Of a stretch of DNA of 64,000 bases, positions 43,806 through 52,839 are shown piece after piece. Under the pieces are notes generated by a model. That model saw only the letters and a program-made list of their open reading frames with translations. It was not told the DNA's origin and searched no databases. The stretch lies in the NCBI GenBank assembly GCA_964443845.1, contig CAYUFA010000006.1:6243-70242 (forward strand), read 5' to 3'. Origin of the DNA: UBA9214 sp964443845. Lineage in GTDB: Bacteria > Pseudomonadota > Gammaproteobacteria > UBA9214. The translations under genes and the position numbers were made by a program. The stretch's first letter is position 1, and each line of letters starts with the position of its first letter.

Positions 43806-45113
43806 TCAGGGCTGCAGTGCGTGTACCAGGCGGCCTTCGAACAGGGTGTGCGTGACACGGCCTTTCATTTCCCAGCCACGGAACGGGGTGTTGTGGCCGT
43901 TGCTGCGCAGGTTGCCGTTGTCGAGCAGCCACGTGCGGTGCGGATCAAAAATGCATACATCGGCACTGGCGCCGGTTTCCAGGGTGCCATGGGGCAAGCC
44001 GAGGATCTGCGCCGGGTGCCAGGTCAGGCGGCGGATCAGCGCAGGCAGTTCCAGCACGTGCTCCTCGACCAGCCTCAGGCTCAGTGGCAGCAGCGTGTCC
44101 AGCCCCGAGATGCCCGGTTCGGTGGCCGGGAACGGTCCCATCTTGGCGTCCGGTTCATGGGGCTGGTGATCCGAGCAGATGGCATGGATACTCCCGTTCT
44201 GCAGCGCGTTACGCAGTTGCTCGCGGTCTTCCACCGTGCGCAGGGGCGGCAGCACGTGACAATCGCTGTCGAAATCACAGATATCGTTTTCCGACAGGTA
44301 CAGGTAGGGGATGGCGACATCGGCCGTGACCGGAACGCCGTCGAACCGGGCGCGTGCCACCATGCGTGCGGAGCGCCCGGTGGTCAGGCGGCAGAAGTGG
44401 GCGCGCACGCCCACCTGTTCGATCAGCGCCAGCAGGTGGGCGACGGCGGCGGTTTCCGCCGCCTGCGGGATGGCCGGCAGGCCGAGGCGTGTCGCGACCC
44501 GGCCTTCGTGCGCACAGCCCTCGTTGGCCAGGGCATGATCGAGCGGATGCAGGAACACGGTCAGGTCGAAGGTGGCGGCGTATTCCAGTGCGCGCCGCAA
44601 CACCAGGCTGTTGACCATCGGGCGCAGGGCGTTGCTGACGCCGACGCAACCGGCCTTGCGCAGTGCCGCCATTTCACTCAGATGTTCGCCGTCGAGGTTG
44701 CGGGTCAGGGCACCGAGCGTGACCACGCGGGCCTTGCCGGCATGGGTCGCACGCAGGCGGATCAGTTCCACCACGGCCGGTGTATCGATCACCGGACTGG
44801 TGTCCGGTGCGCAGCACAGGGTGGTGATGCCTGCGCTGGCCGCCGCACGCGTTTCCGTGGCGATGGTCGCCTTGTGCTCCTGGCCGGGTTCGCGCAACGC
44901 CGTTGCAATGTCGATCAGACCGGGGCACACCACGCAGCCGGTGGCATCGATTTCCGCTTCGGCGACGAAGCCTGCGGGTGCGCTGCCGAGGGCGGCGATC
45001 CGTCCCCCGGCGATATAGAGGTCGGTGACCCGGTCAACGTCGCTGGCGGGGTCGATGACGCGGCCGTCGTGGATGCGGATGCGCTGTTGCCGGCCTCGGG
45101 TCACGGTGGCCAT
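43806..45113 (-). CDS. pyrC': Non-catalytic dihydroorotase homologue (PyrC')
   Basis: A 435-aa amidohydrolase-fold protein. At the metal site, where active enzymes have HxHxREPG, it reads IDIATALREPG: both histidines are gone. The late aspartate is kept (CSDHQPHEPDAK). The position directly after pyrB and the lost ligands match PyrC' (PyrX) of Pseudomonas, which has no dihydroorotase activity but is needed to assemble aspartate transcarbamoylase. An active PyrC should be encoded elsewhere. It starts 1 bp after the pyrB stop. Confidence 0.9.
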   Translation of the reverse strand: MATVTRGRQQRIRIHDGRVIDPASDVDRVTDLYIAGGRIAALGSAPAGFVAEAEIDATGCVVCPGLIDIATALREPGQEHKATIATETRAAASAGITTLCCAPDTSPVIDTPAVVELIRLRATHAGKARVVTLGALTRNLDGEHLSEMAALRKAGCVGVSNALRPMVNSLVLRRALEYAATFDLTVFLHPLDHALANEGCAHEGRVATRLGLPAIPQAAETAAVAHLLALIEQVGVRAHFCRLTTGRSARMVARARFDGVPVTADVAIPYLYLSENDICDFDSDCHVLPPLRTVEDREQLRNALQNGSIHAICSDHQPHEPDAKMGPFPATEPGISGLDTLLPLSLRLVEEHVLELPALIRRLTWHPAQILGLPHGTLETGASADVCIFDPHRTWLLDNGNLRSNGHNTPFRGWEMKGRVTHTLFEGRLVHALQP

Positions 45114-46088
45114 TTACTCGTCACCCTCCTGCCGGCTGCGCATCGCCATCGACATGACCGCCATACGCACCGCGATGCCGTGGGTGACCTGTTGCAGGAT
45201 CACCGAGCGCGGTCCGTCGGCCACCTCGGAATCCATTTCCACGCCGCGATTGATCGGCCCGGGATGCATGACGATGGCATCCGCGCCGGCATGGGCCAGT
45301 TTTTTCTCGGTCAGGCCGAACAGCTCGTAGTACTCGTGCTCGCTCGGCAGCAGCGCACCCTTCATGCGCTCGTGCTGCAGGCGCAGCATGATGATGACAT
45401 CCACGTCACGGATTCCGGCGCGCAGGTCGTGAAACACCCTGACCCCGAGGGAGTCGGCAAAGGCCGGCACCAGGGTGCGCGGCGCGACGATGCGCACCTC
45501 GCCGGTGTTGAGCAGGTTGAGCGCGTGGATCTGCGAACGTGCCACGCGCGAGTGCAGCACATCACCGACGATGGCGACGCGCAGACGCCCGAAGTCGTGA
45601 CCCTTGGCACGGCGGATGGTAAACATGTCCAGCATCGCCTGGGTCGGATGCGAGTGGCGCCCGTCGCCGGCATTGATGACGCTGGTGTGCGGTGCGACGT
45701 GGCTGGCCATGAAGTGGGCGGCGCCGCTGTCCACGTGACGGACCACGAACATGTCCACGTGCATGGCCTCGAGGTTGCGCAGCGTGTCGAGCAGGGTTTC
45801 TCCCTTGGTCGCGCTGGACTGCGTGATGTTGATGTTCAGCACGTCCGCCGACAGGCGCTTGGCCGCCAGCTCGAACGTGGTGCGGGTACGGGTGCTGGCC
45901 TCGAAGAACAGGTTGACGATGGTCTTGCCGCGTAGCAGCGGCACCTTTTTGACGGCCTGTTCGGTAATCCCGGCAAAGGATTCGGCGGTATCGAGGATTT
46001 CGGTCAGCAGCTGGCGGTTCAGCCCGCTGATGGACAGGAAGTGGCGTAACCTTCCCTGGCTGTCGATTTGCAGGTTGGCGCCTTTCAT
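45114..46088 (-). CDS. pyrB: Aspartate carbamoyltransferase catalytic subunit
   Basis: A 324-aa protein with the carbamoyl phosphate site FFEASTRTRTTFELAAKRL, SSATKGETLLDTLRNL, NAGDGRHSHPTQAMLDMFTI and the aspartate-binding loop LRLQHERM. It forms carbamoyl aspartate, the first pyrimidine-specific step. It likely forms a complex with the inactive PyrC' encoded next. It overlaps pyrR by 4 bp. Confidence 0.97.
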   Translation of the reverse strand: MKGANLQIDSQGRLRHFLSISGLNRQLLTEILDTAESFAGITEQAVKKVPLLRGKTIVNLFFEASTRTRTTFELAAKRLSADVLNINITQSSATKGETLLDTLRNLEAMHVDMFVVRHVDSGAAHFMASHVAPHTSVINAGDGRHSHPTQAMLDMFTIRRAKGHDFGRLRVAIVGDVLHSRVARSQIHALNLLNTGEVRIVAPRTLVPAFADSLGVRVFHDLRAGIRDVDVIIMLRLQHERMKGALLPSEHEYYELFGLTEKKLAHAGADAIVMHPGPINRGVEMDSEVADGPRSVILQQVTHGIAVRMAVMSMAMRSRQEGDE

Positions 46089-46591
46089 GTGCCGTGCTTG
46101 ATTTCCAGTGCGAGCGGGTCCGGCCCGGTGAGCTTGATGTGGTCCCGCTCGGCCAGTTCGATGCGCTGCCCGACGGCGTTGGCCTCGATCGGCAACTCCC
46201 TGCCACTACGGTCAATCAGCACGGCCAGCAGAATCGAGGCCGGACGGCCGTAGTCGAACAGTTCGTTGAGTGCGGCACGGATGGTGCGGCCGGTGTGCAG
46301 TACGTCGTCCACCAGGATGATGTGGCGGTCGTCGATGCTGAATTTCAGCTCCGAGGTATGCACCACCGGGTTGATACCGATGCGGGTGAAGTCATCGCGG
46401 TAGAACGAGATGTCGAGCATGCCCGGCCTGTCGGTCAGGCCCAGACGCCGGTGTAACTGTGCCGCGATCCAGACCCCGCCGGTATGGATGCCGACCATGA
46501 CGGGGTTGTGCAGGTGTCGCTGTTCGATCAGTGCGCGAAGCTGTGCCGCCATGGCATCCAGCATGCCCGGAATATCGTGTGTATGGCTCAT
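46085..46591 (-). CDS. pyrR: PyrR bifunctional pyrimidine regulator/uracil phosphoribosyltransferase
   Basis: A 168-aa phosphoribosyltransferase-fold protein with VGIHTGGVWIAAQL, LDISFYRDDF and the PRPP loop IILVDDVLHTGRTIRAAL. PyrR binds pyr mRNA in Gram-positive bacteria; in proteobacteria its regulatory mode is less clear. I see no anti-terminator structure before pyrB, since pyrR and pyrB overlap. Part of ruvX-pyrR-pyrB-pyrC'. Confidence 0.95.
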   Translation of the reverse strand: MSHTHDIPGMLDAMAAQLRALIEQRHLHNPVMVGIHTGGVWIAAQLHRRLGLTDRPGMLDISFYRDDFTRIGINPVVHTSELKFSIDDRHIILVDDVLHTGRTIRAALNELFDYGRPASILLAVLIDRSGRELPIEANAVGQRIELAERDHIKLTGPDPLALEIKHGT

Positions 46592-46992
46592 GGGTCCCTG
46601 GTATCCAGCCAGTCCTGCAGGATGATGCGCGCAGCGACGGCATCCAGCCCGGCACTGGCAGTTCGACTGTCCCGGTGCAGCAGCGCGGCGGCGTGCGAAC
46701 TCAGGCGTTCATCCATCGTGAACACGGGCAGACGGTAGCGTGCATCCAGCTGTTGTGCAAATGTTCTTGCCGCCCGCGTGCTCTCCGAATCGCTGCCGTC
46801 GGCATGTCGCGGCAGTCCCACCACCAGGGCCTCGGGCTGCCACTCGTTGATCAGTGTGGTGATGCGCACCCAGTCCGGTGCGTCGTGGACCGCGCTTATT
46901 GTGCACAGGGCACTCGCCGTACCGGTGATGCCCTGTCCGACAGCGACGCCGATGCGCTGGCTGCCGAAATCAAAGCCGAGCAGGGTCTGCAA
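46588..46992 (-). CDS. ruvX: RuvX/YqgF Holliday junction resolvase-like nuclease
   Basis: A 134-aa RNase H-fold protein starting LLGFDFGSQRIGVAVG, with the conserved EALVVGLPRHADGSDS and FTMDERLSSHAA and the final acid in DAVAARIILQDWLD. YqgF proteins act in 16S rRNA 5'-end processing and can cut Holliday junctions. It overlaps pyrR by 4 bp. Confidence 0.95.
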   Translation of the reverse strand: MQTLLGFDFGSQRIGVAVGQGITGTASALCTISAVHDAPDWVRITTLINEWQPEALVVGLPRHADGSDSESTRAARTFAQQLDARYRLPVFTMDERLSSHAAALLHRDSRTASAGLDAVAARIILQDWLDTRDP

Positions 46993-47024
46993 GTCCGCCG
47001 GTCCGGCGCCACGCGGCGCGGTGC

Positions 47025-47588
47025 TCAGGCATGCCCCGGTTCGCTGCTGAGCAGGTGCAGGTCGATGCCGATCAACTCGGCGGCGGCGAGCCAGCGTCGC
47101 TCGGTGGGGGTGCGAAACACGATGTCCGCGTTGGCGGGGCTGCTCAGCCAGAAGTTGCCGGCCAGCTCCTGCTCCAGCTGCCCGGCGCCCCAGCCGGCAT
47201 AGCCCAGTGTGACGATGGCATGTTTTGGTCCCTTGCCTGCGGCGATGGCGGCAAGGATGTCGCGCGAGGAAGTGATGCCGATTTCGTCCGTGACCCTGAG
47301 CGTGGCTTCCCAGTCGCCGGAGGGTTCGTGGAGGACGAAGCCACGGTCACTCTGCACCGGACCGCCCATGTACACGGGCTGGGAGGCGATATCGATGTCG
47401 TCGGTCCGGATATCCATATGCAACAGGACTTCGCCGAGCTGCAGCTCCAGCGGCCGGTTGATCACCACACCCAGTGCACCGTTTTCATCGTGTTCACAGA
47501 TGTAGGTGGTGGTGTGATGGAAATTCGGATCTTCCAGATTCGGCATCGCGATCAGGAAGTGATTACTGAGTGAGCCGGGATAGTTCAT
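47025..47588 (-). CDS. yqgE: YqgE/AlgH family protein
   Basis: A 187-aa protein with the family start LSNHFLIAMPNLEDPNFHHTTTYICEH, GALGVVINRPLELQLG and VTLGYAGWGAGQLEQELAGNFWL. The family is named AlgH in Pseudomonas; its molecular role is unsettled. It lies 32 bp before ruvX, the conserved pairing. Confidence 0.95.
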   Translation of the reverse strand: MNYPGSLSNHFLIAMPNLEDPNFHHTTTYICEHDENGALGVVINRPLELQLGEVLLHMDIRTDDIDIASQPVYMGGPVQSDRGFVLHEPSGDWEATLRVTDEIGITSSRDILAAIAAGKGPKHAIVTLGYAGWGAGQLEQELAGNFWLSSPANADIVFRTPTERRWLAAAELIGIDLHLLSSEPGHA

Positions 47589-47666
47589 GACTCAAGTATT
47601 AGTCAGATCGACCGGGTGGTTCAAGTCTCCTCCGTGAATATGGGTAAAAGTCCTGCTGATACGTGG

Positions 47667-48521
47667 TCAGTTTCCTTTCAGCCGGTTGGTGGAGAACTCC
47701 CAGGTGCGCGTGATGTGCAGGATATCGGCCTCCTTGCGGATTTCCGGGGGAAACGGCAGGTAGGGCGCCGCCAGGTTCACGATACGCACGGCGGCCTCGT
47801 CCAGCACCGGGTAGCCGGATGGACGTATGACCCTGATTTCACGCACGGTACCGTCGGCGTTCAGTGCGACGTCCAGCATCAGCTTGCCGGAAATGCCGGC
47901 CCGGCGCGCCTCGTCGGGGTAATTCAGGTTGCCGACCCGCTCGACTTTCCTGACCCATTCCGACATGTAGTTGGCGTATTTGAATTCCTGGGTGCGCGCC
48001 GATACGAAAATCTGCCGTGGTCGGTCGGCATAGGCCTGCAGGTTGGCGTCAAGCTGTTCGCTGAGGTTGACCATTTCCATGCTGCGCTCGACCAGCCGGG
48101 TGGCGCTGATATCCGGTTTTTTGCTGTCCGGGTTGCTGGTGTCCTGTTGCCGGACGCGGGTTTCCGCGCTCGGGGCGGTGATGACCCGGGCGGGTGCGGC
48201 AACCGGGTGCCGGGGCTGCATGGCAATGGCCTGTTCCGGAACCGCGATTTCGGGTTGCACCTTTTTCCGGGTGTTGCCGCTGCCGTCCTGGCTGGTCTGT
48301 GCGAGGTAGTCCGCCTTCTCGGGTGGCGGTGTGTGGCGCGTGGCGATGGTGATATCCAGCGTGGGCAGCGTATGTTCCGGGGCGGCAGGCCGGTCAAAGG
48401 CGAAGGTGATGCCGAGGATGACCATGGCGTGCAGCGCCACGGCAAAGAACAGGGTCAGTGCCAGCCGGTCCGTGGTGGTGACGGCGTTGTCGACGAGCGG
48501 CTGGGTCTGTGTATCGGGCAT
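47667..48521 (-). CDS. tonB: TonB family energy transducer
   Basis: A 284-aa protein with one N-terminal helix (LALTLFFAVALHAMVILGITF), a periplasmic linker of about 140 residues, and a C-terminal TonB domain (VGNLNYPDEARRAGISGKLMLDVALNADGTV, RVIRPSGYPVLDEAAVRIVNLAAPY). In Pseudomonas the gene in this place (tonB3) is needed for twitching motility, which fits the nearby pil-chp cluster. The linker is not markedly proline-rich. ExbB/ExbD are not in the window. Confidence 0.92.
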   Translation of the reverse strand: MPDTQTQPLVDNAVTTTDRLALTLFFAVALHAMVILGITFAFDRPAAPEHTLPTLDITIATRHTPPPEKADYLAQTSQDGSGNTRKKVQPEIAVPEQAIAMQPRHPVAAPARVITAPSAETRVRQQDTSNPDSKKPDISATRLVERSMEMVNLSEQLDANLQAYADRPRQIFVSARTQEFKYANYMSEWVRKVERVGNLNYPDEARRAGISGKLMLDVALNADGTVREIRVIRPSGYPVLDEAAVRIVNLAAPYLPFPPEIRKEADILHITRTWEFSTNRLKGN

Positions 48522-48767
48522 GGAATCGCAGGTTCACTACCGTGACCGGAAGTATAGCGCCAGCCGGACGCCGGAACCTATCTCCAGTTCACGCGCGGCC
48601 GTGAGTGCGGCGCTGTTTTGTACACACTGCGCCGGGGCCCTGCCGTAACCGCTGCCGGCTGTCGCCGCACTACCGGGCAAGGCAGCGTCCGCAGGCGGCC
48701 GGCCCGCTTCCCGCGGCGGTGCGTGCGCAGCATACTCCGTCAGACTGCACCAGCGGCCGGGCGTTCA

Positions 48768-49193
48768 CTACCAGCAATGCGCGCGCAGGTAATCGCTGAA
48801 TTCCTTGCCTTGCTGGCGGTCCCGCGTTGCATACCAGCGTGACCGGGTTTGCCGGCACTGCGTGCGCTGCGCGGCGCTGGTGCGCGCCTGCTTGCTCCGG
48901 AGTGCCTCTGCTTCCCGGCGCCGGCGCTTGCTGCGCACCTCGAGACGCTGCAGTCGTGCCCTTTCACCGCCCCGCAGGCCGCCGGGTGGTTCCCCCGCAG
49001 GGGCGGGATGACCCGTGTCGAGCCGGCGTGCATTGCTCGCGCCGGACGGTGGCAGGTGATCGCTGTAGTGCTGCTGTCCGGCGCGGTCGGTCCAGTGCCA
49101 GATGTGGCCGGCCGCGACGGCCAGCGTCGACAGGGCGCCGGCGAGCCCGCCGCACAGCCACCGACGGAATCGCTTTTTTGTCCTGCAATCCAT
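48768..49193 (-). CDS. DUF4124 domain secreted protein
   Basis: A 141-aa protein with an N-terminal signal segment (about residues 12-27), then the DUF4124 pattern IWHWTDRAGQQHYSDHLPP, and a strongly basic coiled region (LQRLEVRSKRRRREAEALRSKQ). DUF4124 domains occur in many periplasmic gammaproteobacterial proteins of unknown role. ATG 49193 gives the signal peptide; the open frame runs much further upstream, but that part is not conserved. Codon use at its end looks ordinary. Confidence 0.7.
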   Translation of the reverse strand: MDCRTKKRFRRWLCGGLAGALSTLAVAAGHIWHWTDRAGQQHYSDHLPPSGASNARRLDTGHPAPAGEPPGGLRGGERARLQRLEVRSKRRRREAEALRSKQARTSAAQRTQCRQTRSRWYATRDRQQGKEFSDYLRAHCW

Positions 49194-49427
49194 TGATAAA
49201 ACTCGAGAATAGACGCCTGGCCCGAGGTGACCGGGGCAGCATAGCGCGGCTTGTGGGGGCACGGACAGGCGTGCGCGGCGATCACACAGGTAGGAACGGG
49301 CTGATTTCGGGAACTCAAGTACGCCCGGCGCCGGCCGACAGGTCTCGACAGTCGAAAAGGGCATGCGTGCAGCAGCCGGCTGCATCGGAAGCCAGGCAGC
49401 ATCCGCTGTCCACCGACAGGGCCCGGG

Positions 49428-49823
49428 ATGAGAAAATTTCCAGATCGTTACTGGCACGTCGCGGTCGTGTTGCTGACCGGAGTGTTGTCCTGTCTGCCTC
49501 CGGTCGCCGTACCGGCCAGCGACGGTTATCTCCGCGCACTGGAGGCGGAGGCCAGTGACACCGGAGCCAGAAGCACAGCGCCGGCGGCACCGGCACACCA
49601 GGCCGCGCCACCGGCGGGCATGTTGCAGGACCGGCGAACTATCCGGCCAGGTATGGACTTCGGGGCGTTCGAGACCGAGCTGGAAGAGGCCTATCCGGGA
49701 ACCTGGTTCCTGTACGAGAAGCTGGGCGCTCCGCAACGCAAGGCCGTGTACGGTGCCTACCGAAAGGATGGCCGGACTGCCGCCGTGCGGAATGAAATCG
49801 TGCGGCAACTGTCCGGTCACTGA
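49428..49823 (+). CDS. Secreted protein of unknown function
   Basis: A 131-aa protein with a signal peptide (residues 9-30), an Ala/Pro-rich linker, and a small C-terminal domain (MDFGAFETELEEAYPGTWFLYEKL, then VYGAYRKDGRTAAVRNEIVRQL). There are no cysteines in the mature part after the signal. It lies 37 bp upstream of a periplasmic rhodanese gene and probably shares its transcript. No family recognised. Confidence 0.6.
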   Translation: MRKFPDRYWHVAVVLLTGVLSCLPPVAVPASDGYLRALEAEASDTGARSTAPAAPAHQAAPPAGMLQDRRTIRPGMDFGAFETELEEAYPGTWFLYEKLGAPQRKAVYGAYRKDGRTAAVRNEIVRQLSGH

Positions 49824-49860
49824 ACTCCGGATTGATGATTTTCTGACCAGGGGGTGAGTG

Positions 49861-50613
49861 ATGAAGAAAACGTTCCTTTCCGGCAGTGCCGCCATGGCCC
49901 TGGCGCTGGCTGCAAACCTGCTGATGCCTGGCAGTGCCGCAGCCGTGGACGTAATGCTGACGGACTATCTTGCCTATGTCGACGTCCAGCAGGACGGGAA
50001 AACGGTGCGCGTGCAACGTATCCAGGACCAGCACAACCTGCTGGAGGACGGATATGCCAAGACCTCGCGCAAGTGCCCGCCGTTCTGCATCCAGCCCATG
50101 AAGGTGGCCCCCGGTGTGACCACGATCGGCGAGGCCGAGATCTTTCGTTTCATGGATCACCAGCTCAAGTCGGGCACGGGACTGATCATCGACGCCCGTA
50201 CCCCGTCCTGGCACGAAAAGGGCACCATCCCGGGCTCCATCAACATCCCGTTCACCGTGTTCGACGGTGACGACGACAACCCGGAAACCGTTGCCGCCCT
50301 GGAAAAGGTGGGTGGCGTGCCGCGTGGCGAGGTCGGCTCCTGGACCCGCAGGCTCGAGCAGGCCGTGGCCCCGCTGGGCTGGTTCGGGGCCGACAAAAAG
50401 ACCGATCACTGGGATTTCACCCATGCCAAACAGCTGGTGTTGTGGTGCAACGGCCCCTGGTGCGGACAGTCACCGCGCGCCATTCACGCGCTGCTCCGGC
50501 ACGGGTTTCCGGCGCAAGACATTTTCTACTACCGGGGTGGCATGCAGATGTGGAAGATCCTCGGTCTGACCACGGTGATCCCGGCGAAGGACCGGGCGGT
50601 GGCACAGAAGTAA
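49861..50613 (+). CDS. Periplasmic rhodanese-domain protein
   Basis: A 250-aa protein with a signal peptide (residues 1-29). The C-terminal half is a rhodanese domain (GLIIDARTPSWHEKGTIPGSINIPF) with an active loop CNGPWCGQSP (first Cys at 196). A pair in KCPPFC (near residues 75-80) could be a disulfide or metal site. Rhodaneses move sulfane sulfur; substrate unknown. Start is ATG 49861, though GTG 49858 is possible. A terminator follows. Confidence 0.8.
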   Translation: MKKTFLSGSAAMALALAANLLMPGSAAAVDVMLTDYLAYVDVQQDGKTVRVQRIQDQHNLLEDGYAKTSRKCPPFCIQPMKVAPGVTTIGEAEIFRFMDHQLKSGTGLIIDARTPSWHEKGTIPGSINIPFTVFDGDDDNPETVAALEKVGGVPRGEVGSWTRRLEQAVAPLGWFGADKKTDHWDFTHAKQLVLWCNGPWCGQSPRAIHALLRHGFPAQDIFYYRGGMQMWKILGLTTVIPAKDRAVAQK

Positions 50614-50637
50614 CCCGCCGGGACAGGGCATGGCAGG

Positions 50638-50660
50638 GGGGCGCGGGCGCGCCCCTTTGT
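50638..50660 (+). terminator. Rho-independent terminator after rhodanese gene
   Basis: An 8-bp stem (ggggcgcg, gg, cgcgcccc) is followed by tttgt, 24 bp after the rhodanese stop codon. Confidence 0.6.
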
Positions 50661-50676
50661 CATTCCGGCGGCGGAT

Positions 50677-50776
50677 NNNNNNNNNNNNNNNNNNNNNNNN
50701 NNNNNNNNNNNNNNNNNNNNNNNNNNNNNNNNNNNNNNNNNNNNNNNNNNNNNNNNNNNNNNNNNNNNNNNNNNNN
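50677..50776. other. Assembly gap (100 N)
   Basis: Exactly 100 N of unknown true length. Both flanks carry ggcggat (before: 50670-50676; after: 50777-50783), so the contig ends may overlap or meet in a short repeat. The flanking genes converge and both are complete, so possibly no gene is lost. Confidence 0.95.
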
Positions 50777-50782
50777 GGCGGA

Positions 50783-51883
50783 TCAGTCCGGCCCCTCCAC
50801 GCGAATCTGTGCGTGGACCGCAGGATCCATGTGGATGATGGCGCGCATCGCCGGGGTCATATGAATGACGCCGTGGCTGTCCACCAGCAGTGCACGGTCG
50901 ATCCCCATGCGCCGGGCGATTTCCAGCCAGCGCTCCGGTCCGGCGACGAACAGGGCGGTGGACGCGGCATCCGCCAGCCCGGCGTTTTCGTGCACCACCG
51001 TGACGGCCTCCGTCCCGGTGGCCGGGTAGCCGGTGCGCGGGTCGAGAATGTGGGGATAGCGCTTGCCGTTCACCTCGAACAGCCGTTCATAGTCACCGGA
51101 AGTCAGCACGCTGGTATCACCGTTGGTGTCGATGCTGGCCAGCAGTCCGCTGCCGCGCGGGCTGCGGATGCCGATGTGCCAGGGTCGTGCGCCGTGCGCG
51201 CCGATCGCCTTCAGGTTGCCGCCGGCGTTGATGATGGCGTTCCCGATGCCGCGTGCGCGCAGCATCTCGACCACGCGGTCGAGGGCGTAGCCCTTGGCAA
51301 AACCGCCGAGGTCGTAGGCGACGCCGGCGTTGCGGCTCTGGAAGCGGTCGCCGTTGACGCGGATGTCCTCCACCGTCGGTGCCTGCGCCAGCCAGGCCGC
51401 GATCGCGGCCGGGTCGGGCGTGGTGCCGGGTGGCAACGGGTCACCCTGGAAGCCCCACAGTGCGAGCAGCTTGCCGATGACCGGGTCGTAGAGGTTGTCA
51501 CTCAGTCGTGCCAGCCGGTTGGCCTCCAGCAGCAGTGGCCGCAGGTCCGCATCCACCGTAACCGGCTGCAGGGTGTCCAGGGCGGCGTTGAGCCGCGTCA
51601 GCTTGCCGGGCTCCCAGGCGTGCCAGTCGTGGTGCCAGCGCTGGAACTGCCGGTCGATCACGTCGCTCACCTGCGCGGCGCGGGCCGGATCGACGCCATA
51701 CAGCGTGAGGTCGATGAGCGTCCCGAAGGCGAGGTATTCGTCGTGGAAGACCGGCTCCCGCTGCCGGCCGCAAGCGGATATCAGCAGGACCAGCAACAGG
51801 CCGAGCAGTGCCGTGCCGGCGGCCCGGCTGCGGCGGTCCGCCGCCGACCGGCGGTACATCCGGGCGCCGGCCACCGGGTTCAT
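50783..51883 (-). CDS. apbE: ApbE family FAD:protein FMN transferase (lipoprotein)
   Basis: A 366-aa protein with a lipoprotein signal (LLLVLLISACG). The ApbE marks are FGTLIDLTLYG, YDLGGFAKGYALDRVVEML, NAGGNLKAIG, PHILDPRTGYP and the metal-binding region AGLADAASTALFV. It attaches FMN covalently to threonine of target flavoproteins such as NqrB/C or RnfG in the periplasm. Targets are not in the window. The start overlaps the gshB stop by 4 bp, so the two are co-transcribed. Confidence 0.94.
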   Translation of the reverse strand: MNPVAGARMYRRSAADRRSRAAGTALLGLLLVLLISACGRQREPVFHDEYLAFGTLIDLTLYGVDPARAAQVSDVIDRQFQRWHHDWHAWEPGKLTRLNAALDTLQPVTVDADLRPLLLEANRLARLSDNLYDPVIGKLLALWGFQGDPLPPGTTPDPAAIAAWLAQAPTVEDIRVNGDRFQSRNAGVAYDLGGFAKGYALDRVVEMLRARGIGNAIINAGGNLKAIGAHGARPWHIGIRSPRGSGLLASIDTNGDTSVLTSGDYERLFEVNGKRYPHILDPRTGYPATGTEAVTVVHENAGLADAASTALFVAGPERWLEIARRMGIDRALLVDSHGVIHMTPAMRAIIHMDPAVHAQIRVEGPD

Positions 51884-52839
51884 GGCGTGGCGGCCGGGAG
51901 CCGCGCGGCAATCGCGTCCATGACCTGACCGGCGATGTCGCTGCCGTATTGCGTATCGAGCTCGCGGATGCAGGTCGGGCTGGTCACGTTGATCTCGGTC
52001 AGGTAGTCGCCGATGACATCCAGACCGACAAACAGCAGTCCCTGCGCGCGCAGCACCGGCGCGGTCTGTGCGCAGATCCAGCGGTCGCGTTCCGTGAGAT
52101 CGACGCCCACCCCGGTGCCGCCGGCGGCCAGGTTGCCGCGGCTCTCGCCGGCGGCCGGGATGCGCGCCAGGGCATGGGGGAAAGGCGTGCCGTCGATCAT
52201 CAGGATGCGCTTGTCACCGGCACGGATCTCGGGGATAAAGCGTTGTGCCATGGCACTCTGCCGCCCGTTATCGGTGATGGTCTCCAGGATGACGTGCAGG
52301 TTCGGGTCGTCGCTGCGGACCCGGAACACCGAGGCGCCGCCCATTCCATTGAGCGGTTTGACGACGATGTCGCCGTGTTCCCCGAGGAAGGCCTTCAGCC
52401 GCTGCCGGTCCCGGCTGACGCACATCGGTGCACAGCACTGGCTGAACCAGGCGGTGTAGAGCTTTTCGTTGGCATTGCGGATGGCTGCCGGGCGATTGAC
52501 CACCAGTACGCCACCGGCCTCGGCACGCTCCAGCAGGAACGTCGTGTACAGGTACTCGAGGTCGACCGGCGGGTCCTTGCGCATCAGCACTACGTCGAGC
52601 GTGTGCAGCGGCACGGTGACCGGCGCCTGCAGGGTGAACCAGTCGTGCGGGTCCGCACGCACCACCAGGCGCGCCATGCGGGCATGGCATTCGCCGTCGC
52701 GCAGGAACAGGTCGGCCTGCTCCATGTACCACAGTTCCCAGCCGCGCTGCTGTGCCGCCAGCAGCAGCGCCAGCGTGCTGTCTTTCTTGTAGTGGATGGA
52801 CCCGATCGGGTCCATGACCACACCCAGCCTGGTGCTCAT
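51880..52839 (-). CDS. gshB: Glutathione synthetase
   Basis: A 319-aa ATP-grasp enzyme with the start LGVVMDPIGSIHYKKDSTLALLL, VLMRKDPPVDLEYLYTTFLLE, VVKPLNGMGGASVFRV and INVTSPTCIRELD. It joins glycine to gamma-glutamylcysteine. In Pseudomonas it lies between tonB3 and pilG in the same way. It is divergent from pilG here, with 220 bp between. Confidence 0.96.
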   Translation of the reverse strand: MSTRLGVVMDPIGSIHYKKDSTLALLLAAQQRGWELWYMEQADLFLRDGECHARMARLVVRADPHDWFTLQAPVTVPLHTLDVVLMRKDPPVDLEYLYTTFLLERAEAGGVLVVNRPAAIRNANEKLYTAWFSQCCAPMCVSRDRQRLKAFLGEHGDIVVKPLNGMGGASVFRVRSDDPNLHVILETITDNGRQSAMAQRFIPEIRAGDKRILMIDGTPFPHALARIPAAGESRGNLAAGGTGVGVDLTERDRWICAQTAPVLRAQGLLFVGLDVIGDYLTEINVTSPTCIRELDTQYGSDIAGQVMDAIAARLPAATP

